DNA from: Paenibacillus sp. LHD-38
Lineage (GTDB): Bacteria; Bacillota; Bacilli; Paenibacillales; Paenibacillaceae
NCBI RefSeq assembly: GCF_031157315.1
Contig: NZ_JAVIFU010000006.1
Span: 1-64,000, forward strand
Length of the DNA stretch: 64,000 nucleotides
Direction: 5' to 3'
The notes below the pieces were generated by a model. The model worked only from the letters and a program-made list of their open reading frames with translations, ran no database searches and had not been told where the DNA came from. This document shows, piece after piece, positions 36,286 to 44,767 of the stretch. The stretch's first letter is position 1; every line of letters starts with the position of its first letter. Made by a program: the position numbers and the translations under genes.

Positions 36286-36750
36286 ATGGTAATAAAAGCA
36301 ATTGATGAAAAGCTAAGAGCGGAAGCAATCGAGTTTAGAGGATCAATCATTGTATCCAGAGGGCAAGTACATTCAATAAATAAATTGCCAGGGTATGTAG
36401 TATTAATTGGTGATGAAATAAAAGGAATGATAACCTTCCACATAAGTGAAGGTGATTGCGAAATCGTGTCCCTCGACAGCAAAGTTGAGGGTCAAGGTAT
36501 CGGAACTAAACTGATTGATTTAGTTATATCAGCAGCGAGGGAACAAAACTGTAACCGTGTATGGATGATTACTTCAAATAATAATATAAGGGCTATTCGT
36601 TTTTATCAAAAAAGAGGATTTGACATGAAAGCAGTTCATCAAAACGCCATCACAGAAGCAAGAAAAATAAAGCCATCAATACCCATGGCAGGATTTGATG
36701 GGATACCAATTCGACACGAAATTGAATTTGAATTGCTCTTAGGATATTGA
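36286..36750 (+). CDS. GNAT N-acetyltransferase
   Basis: 154 aa. Motif A is VEGQGIGTKLIDLVISAA (about residues 67-84) with the preceding CEIVSLDSKV strand, then VWMITSNNNIRAIRFYQKRG (C-terminal GNAT signature with Asn and Tyr). TGGAGG precedes the start. Substrate unknown. Confidence 0.88.
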   Translation: MVIKAIDEKLRAEAIEFRGSIIVSRGQVHSINKLPGYVVLIGDEIKGMITFHISEGDCEIVSLDSKVEGQGIGTKLIDLVISAAREQNCNRVWMITSNNNIRAIRFYQKRGFDMKAVHQNAITEARKIKPSIPMAGFDGIPIRHEIEFELLLGY

Positions 36751-36918
36751 ATCATACCGCCAACAGAGAAGAGCTCAATACCGTACATCACGAGGCTTCC
36801 GCAGGATCGATCGGCAGCTAGGCTGTGCTATCTGGCAGTAATGCGAAAGAATCGGATTAGGAATAACATGGAATAACGTAGTACATTATTAGGAGGTTTA
36901 TTAGGAGGTGGATTTAGC

Positions 36919-37398
36919 ATGGAACTTCTAAGGGTTTCATCTGAAAAGAAAATAATACTACGAAACCTAATGGAATTATATCAGTACGATATGAGCCAAT
37001 TTGAGGATGAGAGCGATAATGATGTTAACGAATATGGCCTTTTTGACTATAAATATCTAGATCATTACTGGACTGAAGACGGGCGGCATCCCTTCTTTGT
37101 GATGGTATCGGGGAAGCTGGCTGGGTTTGTTTTAGTTAGGGAAATTACAGTTTCAGACGATTTACCCAAGTTCTCAATAGCGGAGTTTTTCATTTTAAGA
37201 AAGTACCGAAGGCAAGGAATTGGAAAAGAAGTAGCATATAAAACGTTTGAGAAGTTTAAGGGAATATGGAGTGTTTCTTGGTTGGAAAAAAATTCGCTTG
37301 CAAAAACATTTTGGACGAGGACAATTTCAGAATACTCGGAAGGTGAATATTCAGAAATTACGTACGCAGGTAACCCTGCGGTAGAATTTAACTCATGA
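36919..37398 (+). CDS. GNAT N-acetyltransferase
   Basis: 159 aa. Motif A YRRQGIGKEVAYKTF (about residues 94-108); AEFFILRKY is the preceding strand and WLEKNSLAKTFWTR corresponds to the family's C-terminal element. AGGAGG precedes the start. It shares its interval with no other gene; a cassette repeat follows the TGA stop immediately. Confidence 0.85.
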   Translation: MELLRVSSEKKIILRNLMELYQYDMSQFEDESDNDVNEYGLFDYKYLDHYWTEDGRHPFFVMVSGKLAGFVLVREITVSDDLPKFSIAEFFILRKYRRQGIGKEVAYKTFEKFKGIWSVSWLEKNSLAKTFWTRTISEYSEGEYSEITYAGNPAVEFNS

Positions 37399-37491
37399 GC
37401 TCAACGGAGAACGATAGCGCAATAATTATGACTGGAGCAGGCGCCGCGGCGACCTGCTCCTGATCGTTTAAGTAACGGGCAGGTAATTAAA
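37397..37491 (+). repeat. Cassette repeat (complete, diverged)
   Basis: Half 1 GCTCAACGGAGAACGATAGCGC, hairpin GGAGCAGGCGCCGCGGCGACCTGCTCC, half 2 AAGTAACGGGCAGGTAATT. Confidence 0.8.
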
Positions 37492-37552
37492 TAGACACGT
37501 GGTATTTATTGGATATAGCAATGGATATAGCAATTATGGGAGGCGATATTCT

Positions 37553-37927
37553 ATGCAATTAAAAACCAGTTACCAGTACATACCTGTAACTAATCTTCAA
37601 CAGGCTTTGGAATGGTACTCAGAACATCTCGGCTTTAAATTAGCGGTTGAAGACCCGATTTGTCTAGAATTGAGAACAGAATCAGGAGTTCGGGTATTCT
37701 TAATCCCTAATGATGAAGGTAAAGTTACTTCGCATATGAATTACACTAATGGTGTACAAGCAACATACGGCTTTATTGTGGCTGAGGATATCCATTTGCT
37801 TTACCAGCAATTCAAAGACAAGGGTATTAAGGTAGGAAAGTTGACAGACTATCAAGGCTTGTCCTTTAAGTTTTTTGACCCAGATGGAAATGCAATTGAA
37901 CTTTGGGGTGACTACCCAACAACATAG
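37553..37927 (+). CDS. VOC-superfamily (glyoxalase/dioxygenase-like) protein
   Basis: 124 aa. Two beta-alpha-beta-beta-beta modules: YIPVTNLQQALEWYSEHLGF at the N-terminus and FKFFDPDGNAIELWG at the C-terminus, the two classical VOC signatures; Glu in NAIELW is a typical metal ligand. Such single-domain members include fosfomycin/bleomycin resistance proteins and glyoxalases; activity unknown. ATG 37553 follows GGGAGGCG. Confidence 0.85.
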   Translation: MQLKTSYQYIPVTNLQQALEWYSEHLGFKLAVEDPICLELRTESGVRVFLIPNDEGKVTSHMNYTNGVQATYGFIVAEDIHLLYQQFKDKGIKVGKLTDYQGLSFKFFDPDGNAIELWGDYPTT

Positions 37928-37933
37928 TTCATT

Positions 37934-38023
37934 AAACTAACGGATACGATTGCTCAATGAACATAAGAAACGGCGGCCGACTTAATGGCTGCCGTTTTCT
38001 CAAGTAACTGGAAGTTATCTTCA
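37934..38023 (+). repeat. Cassette repeat (complete, diverged half 2)
   Basis: Half 1 AACTAACGGATACGATTGCTCAATGAACATAAGAAACGG is shared almost word for word with the repeat at 26464. Hairpin ACGGCGGCCG...GGCTGCCGT; half 2 AAGTAACTGGAAGTTATCTT. Confidence 0.8.
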
Positions 38024-38078
38024 ATGCTCTTTTATGGTAATATACGGTTAAACTGACAATCGAATTGAGGGGAAACCG

Positions 38079-38585
38079 ATGAAAATAAGAGAAGCTCACA
38101 TTGAAGATGCTGAAAAAATCGCAATTGTTCATGTTGATAGCTGGAAAACCACTTATAAAGACATTATTTCCGAATCGTATTTGTCTAATCTCTCCGTTGA
38201 AAATAGAATGAAAAGTTGGTTATGGACATTTGAAAATCTAAACGTACATGAAAAAATATTCGTTGCAGAGGACAGAGCAGGTAAAATCGTTGGATTTTCT
38301 AGTGGGGGTCGAAGTCGGAATGATGAATTTGAACATGATGGAGAACTATATGCAATCTATTTATTAAAGGACTACCAACGATTAGGCTTAGGAAAAATGC
38401 TTTTCAATTCGGTTGTAGAGTCATTAAAGGATAATGGCTACTCATCAATGATGTTGTGGGTTTTAAAAGATAATCCGTCCCTTGAATTTTATAAAGCACA
38501 AGGTGGTCAGATAATTGGACAGAAGGGTATTACAATAAGCGGAAACAATTTAGTTGAATTAGCTATTGGATGGGATAGAAAATAA
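38079..38585 (+). CDS. GNAT N-acetyltransferase
   Basis: 168 aa. N-terminal IREAHIEDAEKIAIVHVDSW is the usual first strand/helix; motif A is YQRLGLGKMLFNSVV (about residues 103-117); NPSLEFYKAQGG is the C-terminal signature. Fourth GNAT of the array. A shortened cassette repeat follows. Confidence 0.88.
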   Translation: MKIREAHIEDAEKIAIVHVDSWKTTYKDIISESYLSNLSVENRMKSWLWTFENLNVHEKIFVAEDRAGKIVGFSSGGRSRNDEFEHDGELYAIYLLKDYQRLGLGKMLFNSVVESLKDNGYSSMMLWVLKDNPSLEFYKAQGGQIIGQKGITISGNNLVELAIGWDRK

Positions 38586-38596
38586 CAATTAGTTGT

Positions 38597-38645
38597 TAAG
38601 CAAACGGGACATGATAGCGGAAACAGTTGCTTCGGCAACTCTTTT
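38597..38645 (+). repeat. Cassette repeat (last of the array, shortened)
   Basis: Half 1 AGCAAACGGGACATGATAGCG, hairpin AGTTGC-TTCG-GCAACT followed by TTTTT. Half 2 is absent. The short hairpin with a T run could act as a terminator. Confidence 0.72.
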
Positions 38646-38879
38646 TAATAGATTCTGATGAAGTGTAGTAGTACAATATGAAGAAATACAAAAAGAAAGA
38701 ACAACTCGATCCTGGTTAGTATACAAAAAAAATAAATGTACTATTGAGACGTATGAAAATCCCTTTCACTTTTTAATAATGAAAGGGATTTAATCAGTCC
38801 TAGAAAAATCGGTACATTGTTGATGCGATAACAGGTATCATTAACTTCATAATAAGATAATCTTAGGACGGTGACAGGG
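38646..38879. terminator. Intergenic region with terminator at 38758-38792
   Basis: AAATCCCTTTCA-CTTTTTAATAA-TGAAAGGGATTT forms a 12-bp stem. No gene is seen in the remainder. It marks the end of the cassette-like array. Confidence 0.6.
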
Positions 38880-39539
38880 ATGAATCTCATTCGCTTTGTT
38901 TTTCTTTTTATTATTAGCATAGGAATAGGACTTCTAGTGGGTTTCTACGATCTCGAATTATCAATTGTTGATTTTATACCGATTGTACTCGGACTAACAG
39001 TACTAATATATTTGGATCATATCATTTCTTTCTTCGTTCTTTATTTCTCTCGTGATATGGCCCGTGTTGAAAAAATTCTTTATAAACAAAAACATCCCTA
39101 CTATACAGCCCTTCTTGACATAACAAGAGGTAATTATGATGAAGCCTATAAAAAAATAGAACGTCTAAAAAATTGGGGAAGGCAACAACAGATGCGAGCT
39201 TTATTAAAAGCTGCACTATATTTAGAAAGGAATAATTTATCCTCAGCGAAAAGAGAAACCGAAATGATCAAAAATCCTGAGGTACGCTCTTACAACTACG
39301 CTCTGATCGCTCTAATGGAGATTCAATGGGAGTCATATAGAATGTACAAAAGTAAACTGAAAAATAAGGTCTTTCTGTATATACTTGAGGCCGAAGAGGA
39401 ATATAAAAAAGGAAATATGGAAAAAGCCGAGCAATTGGGTAATCTGGCAATCAAAGCTTCAAAGGGACTTCAGAAATATTTAATGCTTACATCTTTGGAG
39501 AGGCAGCGAATCAAACCTAACCGCGAGTCATATTTTTAG
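38880..39539 (+). CDS. Membrane protein with TPR-like soluble domain
   Basis: 219 aa. Two N-terminal transmembrane helices (about residues 3-21 and 31-57), then a helical domain with TPR-like repeats (DITRGNYDEAYKKIERLK, ALYLERNNLSSAKRETEMI, EYKKGNMEKAEQLGNLAI). Probably a scaffold on the cytoplasmic membrane face. GTG 38871 is an alternative start. Partner unknown. Confidence 0.6.
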   Translation: MNLIRFVFLFIISIGIGLLVGFYDLELSIVDFIPIVLGLTVLIYLDHIISFFVLYFSRDMARVEKILYKQKHPYYTALLDITRGNYDEAYKKIERLKNWGRQQQMRALLKAALYLERNNLSSAKRETEMIKNPEVRSYNYALIALMEIQWESYRMYKSKLKNKVFLYILEAEEEYKKGNMEKAEQLGNLAIKASKGLQKYLMLTSLERQRIKPNRESYF

Positions 39540-39552
39540 TACACTAAATAAA

Positions 39553-39590
39553 AATGCCTATCAAATGGTTAAACCATTTGATGGGCATTA
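39553..39590. terminator. Bidirectional terminator
   Basis: AATGCC.ATCAAATGG-TTAA-CCATTTGAT.GGCATT between convergent genes. Confidence 0.85.
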
Positions 39591-39605
39591 ACTATTTTAT
39601 ATTCG

Positions 39606-40004
39606 TTATTTCTTCATGAAAATCTCTGCCGTATAAGCAGATATCCTTATATTAATTTCTCTTAGCAAGTATTCGCGCGAGAATGTTAAACGCTCCTCAT
39701 AACCGCGACAAGTAATACGATAATCTAGGCTATTATGGGTGCTTCCAAGCTCATTAATTACGAAATTATGATTGAGCATTGCCTGCCTGGGTTCTGTTAA
39801 ATCCGCGTCAATTTTCGCGATAATAAGGTCCGCAGCTCTGACGAAGACACTGCGCAACGAACGGGCTTTTTTATACAATTCGCATTTATTATGTTTGACT
39901 ATTTTGAGCACCAGTGGAAGGATAATGTAGTTGTATATCAACCGCTTCTCTTCGTTCGACGGGGGAGCGGGATGTTCATAGATATCCGATAATTTCATAG
40001 CCAT
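39606..40004 (-). CDS. Protein of unknown function (132 aa)
   Basis: Helical, basic, soluble protein (NYIILPLVLKIVKHNKCELY ... RYEER-like repeats). GAGGTGAC precedes ATG 40004 (TTG 40010 possible). The next gene upstream (40115-40318) has the same GAGGTGACTT leader, suggesting similar regulation. No family recognised. Confidence 0.5.
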   Translation of the reverse strand: MAMKLSDIYEHPAPPSNEEKRLIYNYIILPLVLKIVKHNKCELYKKARSLRSVFVRAADLIIAKIDADLTEPRQAMLNHNFVINELGSTHNSLDYRITCRGYEERLTFSREYLLREINIRISAYTAEIFMKK

Positions 40005-40114
40005 GCGCAAGTCACCTCACGCTTATTATATGCGAACATTTGTTCTTGAGTCAATTGTATATCGTTTGATTTATGGTGTTTATTTCAGTTTTGGTTATCA
40101 AATCAAGTTTTTCC

Positions 40115-40318
40115 TTACTTAGCGTAAACGAACGTGCAGTTCTCCCGCATAAAACGCTCATCACGGATCTTGATTATCTGATCCGTCATTTCATCAAACG
40201 ACCCACTTCCTATTAATTCTCCATCCTGAAACGCAAGTATCTGCGTTTTATCGAGTACGGCCGTATGAAAATGGATGGCCGACGTAAATTGGCGAAATCC
40301 CTTGTATTTTTTCGTCAT
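40115..40318 (-). CDS. Small protein of unknown function (67 aa)
   Basis: Soluble: FRQFTSAIHFHTAVLDKTQI then a charged C-terminal helix. GAGGTGACTT 6 nt before the ATG supports translation. Transcribed towards the 132-aa gene, probably as one unit. Confidence 0.5.
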   Translation of the reverse strand: MTKKYKGFRQFTSAIHFHTAVLDKTQILAFQDGELIGSGSFDEMTDQIIKIRDERFMRENCTFVYAK

Positions 40319-40471
40319 TTTAAGTCACCTCAACCCAAATTATTCGACATATAAGCTTAATTTCCCTGCACTTATGCTGATTATATTGCGAATACAACTT
40401 TTATGGGCTGATATCAACTAAGATTAATTGGTTAATAAGAAATATAAGCTCTTTCAGCGCCAAATGTAAAA

Positions 40472-40502
40472 AAGGTCCGCCTACTATATAAGGTGGACCT
40501 TC
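40472..40502 (-). terminator. Terminator of the XRE regulator gene
   Basis: AAGGTCC.CC-stem with a run of T residues on the minus strand, just downstream of the regulator stop. Confidence 0.82.
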
Positions 40503-40525
40503 TTAACGTATTTGCGGGTTCCAAT

Positions 40526-40870
40526 TCATTCATTGAACTGTTTTAAAGCTTCAAACAAAATATGTTTTGCTTTATAAATGGATCTAGCGTCTTGGTTGTA
40601 CAATGCAGCAATAATTGCTTTAATTTGTTTGTCTTTTTCAGTAACAAGTTCTGCTTCATTGCTGTAAGTAAAAAACTGTGATTCATTCACGTTCAACGCA
40701 TTTGCGATTTTTTCAAGCATACCGAGCGATATATTCTTCTGACCTCGCTCTATCCTCCCAATATAGCTATACGAAACCCCGACAATTTCTCCGATCTTCT
40801 CTTGCGTCAACCCTTTATGTAGACGAACTTCTCTTATGCGTAGTCCAACCTTCTCAAGGATGCCGTTCAT
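40526..40870 (-). CDS. XRE-family transcriptional regulator
   Basis: 114 aa. Cro/C1-type HTH at residues about 9-62 (REVRLHKGLTQEKIGEIVGV, SYSYIGRIERGQKNIS), then a short C-terminal helical dimerisation part. ATG 40870 follows GGGGGCGGGATC; the frame extends 56 codons upstream over what looks like promoter sequence. Divergent from the membrane/AAA+ operon starting at 41064, which it probably represses. Confidence 0.85.
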   Translation of the reverse strand: MNGILEKVGLRIREVRLHKGLTQEKIGEIVGVSYSYIGRIERGQKNISLGMLEKIANALNVNESQFFTYSNEAELVTEKDKQIKAIIAALYNQDARSIYKAKHILFEALKQFNE

Positions 40871-41063
40871 GATCCCGCCCCCCTCATAATCTGAGTGTAG
40901 ACAAGCTAAAGCATTCAAGAAATGAACTGTAAGGAACATGTTTATAAAATGGTTCCCAACAGACACAATGGTGGTGTATAATCTCAATTGGGAACAATAG
41001 ACAATCGAATTGTCCCCTTTAACTAGGAGTATGGTCACAGATAAGAGTAATGGGGGAGTAGGT

Positions 41064-41720
41064 ATGGAGAGGGAAGAGTTATTGGAACATTTAGGGACAA
41101 CATACGATGTGGTTAAGGAGTTTGAGGATCTAGATTCTGAAAAGTATAAGTTAACGAGACGAAGAGACGAATGGCTGGGTGATCCGACAAAAATTAGCGG
41201 TGAAGGTAAACGGAATTTATATCTAGTCGGCTCCTACCTGGTGATTTACTTGTTACTTTTTGGAAGCTCGGTTTATGATGGCGTGTTCGGAGACCATAAC
41301 TTCTTCATCAAGATATTATTAGCGTTTTGGTATATCGCATTATTAAGTGGTCTTGGTTTCTTATACAAATTTTTGTTTAAAGCGATCGGTGCCAAGATTG
41401 TTTCCAAAAAAACGTTTTATCTAGAGAAAATCAGTGAAGTTGAAAATGACATTTATGAACTTGAACAGCAGCAGACCGAACTGGCTGAAGACATAATGAA
41501 CTTTACCGATGTTCCTGAAGATTATTTAACTTCGGATATCGTTGGCCGATTCCATGGATATGTGTCTAATCGCCGAGCTGACACTCTCAAAGAATGCATC
41601 AATTTATTTGAGCAGGAACGAGTACAAAACAATATGAAGCGGGAGCTGGAAGCAGCGAACAAACAAATTGCAGAAATGGCTCAGAAGATTGGTTCGCTGG
41701 ACTCCAGCCTAAAACAATAG
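41064..41720 (+). CDS. Membrane protein with coiled coil (AAA+ operon, first gene)
   Basis: 218 aa. Residues 1-45 are charged helix; two membrane helices follow (about 52-70 and 82-103); the rest is predicted coiled coil (KISEVENDIYELEQQQTELA; ELEAANKQIAEMAQKIGSLD). GGGGGAG precedes ATG 41064. It lies directly before the dual-AAA+ gene, likely forming a membrane complex with it. No family recognised. Confidence 0.65.
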   Translation: MEREELLEHLGTTYDVVKEFEDLDSEKYKLTRRRDEWLGDPTKISGEGKRNLYLVGSYLVIYLLLFGSSVYDGVFGDHNFFIKILLAFWYIALLSGLGFLYKFLFKAIGAKIVSKKTFYLEKISEVENDIYELEQQQTELAEDIMNFTDVPEDYLTSDIVGRFHGYVSNRRADTLKECINLFEQERVQNNMKRELEAANKQIAEMAQKIGSLDSSLKQ

Positions 41721-41760
41721 AAAGCGAAGTCGAAGATCTTCGTTATAACAAGAACAAACC

Positions 41761-41805
41761 ATACGATGAAAACAGACGTGAAATCCGCGTCTGTTTTCAT
41801 CGTAT
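41761..41805 (+). other. Perfect 18-bp hairpin between the first two genes of the AAA+ operon
   Basis: ATACGATGAAAACAGACG pairs with CGTCTGTTTTCATCGTAT around a TGAAATCCG loop. There is no T run, so it is not a usual terminator. It may be a processing site or attenuator setting the ratio of the two proteins. Confidence 0.6.
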
Positions 41806-41820
41806 CTAAAGGAGTCATGT

Positions 41821-44307
41821 ATGTTGAAAAGTCAGGCTCAAATAAAAAACAATAAGATGTCTATTACTCACGACCAAAAATTTTCCATTGCTATGGATTA
41901 CATTCTGTTGTTATTAGGGGCCGTATATGCGTTATTTGCTTTGATGGATTTAATCTCGGATGACAGTTTTGTAAACAATTCAGGTATTTTGTTTCTTATA
42001 TATGGGGTAATTGTTGGTGCTTCTTTTTATGAGAAGAAGGGGAACTTTAATAAGCTGTGGTCCATTCTTTCGTATGGAATATTGATTTTTGCACTAGTGG
42101 GAGCATTTGCAGGTCAAACCGTAGGTGCTTTGGTCATGATTTTTGTGTTGTCGTTGATAGCCGCTAGACAACGATTTCCTTCGACAATTTTCATAACGGG
42201 CGTTTTATTGGCTTATTGGTGCGTACTTTTCACTTCGTGTTTATTTGAAATCGGGAAACAATTCGATGATGTAATAATTAATAATACATTTGATGCTTTA
42301 CTAACTGCCTTTTCATTCGATGCTATGGAACGTCATATTTTAAGTTGGAAAGTTATGTTCCTTCCCATTGGTGGGTTCATCATGCATGGGCTTTGCCACC
42401 CTGGCCCTGCACAATCGATAAGAAGCAGTAGTCCGCAGGAACATACAGAGTCCGTTCACGGAGGTTCAAGCCCATCCCAAACGTATAGTGAGGAACTGAA
42501 ACAAAGAAGACGAGATAATGTTTCCCGTTACCGAGACGCGATGAAGCAAAAAGAGGAAGAAGTAACCGCATATCATGAGGAAGACCAGTCAAAGCCGCAA
42601 CCGAATGATTCAGACAGACAAGAAACGTTAACCAATGCGATGCAACGTTTAGAAGCAATGACTGGATTAGCCGAACTTAAGACAGAGATTCGCAGTTTTA
42701 TGAAGGAAATGGAAGGTAAGAAGAAAGCAGAAAAATTGGGTAAGGTGAAGCCGACCAAGCCGACGTTACATATGGTATTCCAGGGATCGCCTGGAACAGG
42801 AAAAACCGAGCTCGCTCGGTTAATGGCGGATATTCTTTATGGCCTTAAATTGATTGAGACGAATAGAATTGTTGAAACCGATCGTTCGTCCATTGTCGGG
42901 CAAGTGATCGGTCAAACGGAAGCGAACATGATGGACCTCATTGAGCAATCAACGGACGGCATCTTGTTTATCGATGAAGCGTATGCTCTCGCAAAAACGG
43001 ATTCTCCAAATGATTTTGGACAGGAAGCCATTGACGTGTTGATTAAAGCCATGGAAGACCGCAGAGATCGTTTAGTGGTTATCTTAGCGGGTTACCAATC
43101 GGATATGGAACGGTTATTAGATATGAATGAAGGGTTTCGTTCCCGCATTCCACTTACATTTAACTTTGTGGACTTTACGCCAATGGAGTTGACAGCGATC
43201 TCTCTTTCGATACTGGAAAAGAGCGGATATGAGTGTAAGGAAATTATGGGTGAATTAGAGCGAACGGTTACTTTTTTACAACAGAGTGGTACGATCGCTG
43301 GTAACGGAAGATGGGCAAGAAATTTTGTGGATCAGATTATTAAAGAGCATAACGTCAGGGTGGCAAATGAAACGGATAATTCTAGAATCGGTAAGATTCT
43401 ACCGAGCGACATTTCGCGAGCTGCGGGTATTCGTAAAAAACCTCAGGATGGATTTGATGATGAATTAGCACAAAAAGGCAAACATCAACTTAAAGAGGAG
43501 GCTTTACAAGAGCTTCATCGGATGATTGGGCTTTATGCGATTAAAGAACAGTTCAAGCGGTTTATGAACTCCATTGACGTTGAGAAGAAACGGGCGGAGG
43601 AAGGATTATCATCGGAGCGAATGGGCATGCACATGTTATTTGTAGGTCCCCCAGGAACAGGGAAAACAACGGTTGCGAGAATTGTAGGTAAATTCTTAAA
43701 AGGTTCGGGGGCCTTAGCCAATGGGCATTTGGTAGAGGCTGATCGCTCGACGATTATGGGCAAGTATATTGGTCATACGGAAGCGAATATGAAGAATTTG
43801 ATTCAGAAAGCGAAGGGCGGGGTGTTATTTATTGATGAGGCTTACGCACTCGCCAAAGGGCACGAAAATGACTTTGGCAAAGAGGCAATCGATGTCCTCG
43901 TCAAGGCGATGGAGGATCATCGTGGCGAACTTGTGGTCATCTTAGCGGGTTATGAAGCTGAAATGAATGACTTGTTAAATATGAACCCAGGATTAGAATC
44001 ACGTATCCCGTTTAAGCTGTCATTCCCTGATTATTCGGTATTCGAAATTATAGAAATCGTTAAAGCTTCTATGTCGTCAAAGCATTTCACGCTCACTTCT
44101 AAAGCTGAAAACGTTTTGGTCAATTTCATTCAATTTGCGGCGAGTCAGAATCAAGGAGTTCTTAATGGTAATGCGAGATGGGCAAGAAATTTGGTCGAAA
44201 AGATTCGGATGGAACAAAATAATCGAATCGCACAGACAGGCTCGCAGGATTTAATGATTATTGAAACGGAAGACATTGAAAACGCCGCGAAGCAAATAAT
44301 CACGTAG
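41821..44307 (+). CDS. Membrane-anchored tandem AAA+ ATPase (CbxX/CfqX-SpoVK type)
   Basis: 828 aa. An N-terminal membrane domain with about five hydrophobic segments (residues 20-190) is followed by a charged linker and two CbxX/CfqX AAA+ modules. Module 1 has Walker A GSPGTGKTE (about residue 322) and Walker B GILFIDEAYALA. Module 2 has GPPGTGKTT (about 608) and GVLFIDEAYALA. Both modules retain the GNGRWARN/GNARWARN sensor segment, so both should be active. Related proteins include SpoVK, the rubisco activase CbbX and EccA of type VII secretion. Here it is flanked by small membrane proteins, suggesting a membrane-associated remodelling machine, possibly defence-related (inference). Confidence 0.85.
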   Translation: MLKSQAQIKNNKMSITHDQKFSIAMDYILLLLGAVYALFALMDLISDDSFVNNSGILFLIYGVIVGASFYEKKGNFNKLWSILSYGILIFALVGAFAGQTVGALVMIFVLSLIAARQRFPSTIFITGVLLAYWCVLFTSCLFEIGKQFDDVIINNTFDALLTAFSFDAMERHILSWKVMFLPIGGFIMHGLCHPGPAQSIRSSSPQEHTESVHGGSSPSQTYSEELKQRRRDNVSRYRDAMKQKEEEVTAYHEEDQSKPQPNDSDRQETLTNAMQRLEAMTGLAELKTEIRSFMKEMEGKKKAEKLGKVKPTKPTLHMVFQGSPGTGKTELARLMADILYGLKLIETNRIVETDRSSIVGQVIGQTEANMMDLIEQSTDGILFIDEAYALAKTDSPNDFGQEAIDVLIKAMEDRRDRLVVILAGYQSDMERLLDMNEGFRSRIPLTFNFVDFTPMELTAISLSILEKSGYECKEIMGELERTVTFLQQSGTIAGNGRWARNFVDQIIKEHNVRVANETDNSRIGKILPSDISRAAGIRKKPQDGFDDELAQKGKHQLKEEALQELHRMIGLYAIKEQFKRFMNSIDVEKKRAEEGLSSERMGMHMLFVGPPGTGKTTVARIVGKFLKGSGALANGHLVEADRSTIMGKYIGHTEANMKNLIQKAKGGVLFIDEAYALAKGHENDFGKEAIDVLVKAMEDHRGELVVILAGYEAEMNDLLNMNPGLESRIPFKLSFPDYSVFEIIEIVKASMSSKHFTLTSKAENVLVNFIQFAASQNQGVLNGNARWARNLVEKIRMEQNNRIAQTGSQDLMIIETEDIENAAKQIIT

Positions 44308-44318
44308 GGGGAGAGTTG

Positions 44319-44633
44319 ATGGGACCTATTGAATATTTCACGGCTAAAATGGCTGCGAAAAAGGTGAGTCAAGGAAGTGCTTTTACGAAATATTTTGCTA
44401 AGGCGGCAGCGGAAGCTATCGTAAAAGCCCCAATTAAATTTGTGGGATTTATTTTAAAGAACTTGTTCAACTGGATGATATGGGTGATCACTAAAATTTT
44501 GCCCGCTTGGGTAAGAGCAGTTCTGTTTTTTGTTTTCCTTTATTTCATTTACATTTCTTATCATCAATTTAAAGACCACGGGGGTTTCAAACAGATTATC
44601 GATAATATCGTTTCATTGTTGATAAAAAAATAA
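44319..44633 (+). CDS. Small membrane protein of the AAA+ operon
   Basis: 104 aa. An amphipathic basic N-terminal half (AKMAAKKVSQGSAFTKYFAK) and one strong membrane helix (about residues 66-86, AVLFFVFLYFIYISY). The start follows GGGGGAG by 5-8 nt and is 11 bp after the AAA+ stop, so they are co-transcribed. A terminator follows. Confidence 0.65.
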   Translation: MGPIEYFTAKMAAKKVSQGSAFTKYFAKAAAEAIVKAPIKFVGFILKNLFNWMIWVITKILPAWVRAVLFFVFLYFIYISYHQFKDHGGFKQIIDNIVSLLIKK

Positions 44634-44638
44634 GCAAG

Positions 44639-44680
44639 AGAAAAAACGTTCATGGGATATTCTAATGAACGTTTTTTCTG
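44639..44680 (+). terminator. Terminator of the AAA+ operon
   Basis: AGAAAAAACGTTCAT-GGGATATTCTA-ATGAACGTTTTTTCT followed by T residues. Confidence 0.88.
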
Positions 44681-44767
44681 TTTTTAATAGGTAAATGGTC
44701 TTATGAAAATGCTACAATAGTGAAGATGGCTTTTTATAGGGAATATAAAAAAAGGACGTGTAACAAA

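Larger units (their letters stand above)
22718..38645 (+). mobile_element. Cassette-like gene array with attC-like bipartite repeats
   Basis: At least nineteen copies of a conserved bipartite repeat separate small single genes, nearly all on the + strand, from 23.6 to 38.6 kb. A full copy has half 1 (consensus CTAACGGnnAACGATAG), then a GC-rich hairpin, then half 2 (consensus CTAACGGGCAGGATAG), in constant orientation and about 90-100 bp long. The right arm of half 1 can pair with the left arm of half 2 (for example TAGTGGAATAA with TTATTGAACTA), and the outer arms can also pair, giving one extended hairpin like the R''-L''-L'-R' layout of integron attC sites. Gene content (GNATs, lipoproteins, NUDIX, Imm26) is cassette-like. 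No integrase gene is visible. Functional recombination is an inference. Confidence 0.6.

Noticed and set aside
22718-38645. Canonical integron with IntI integrase and standard attC sites
   Set aside because: No tyrosine recombinase gene or attI-like site is visible and the repeat ends fit RYYYAAC/GTTRRRY only partly; described as attC-like only.
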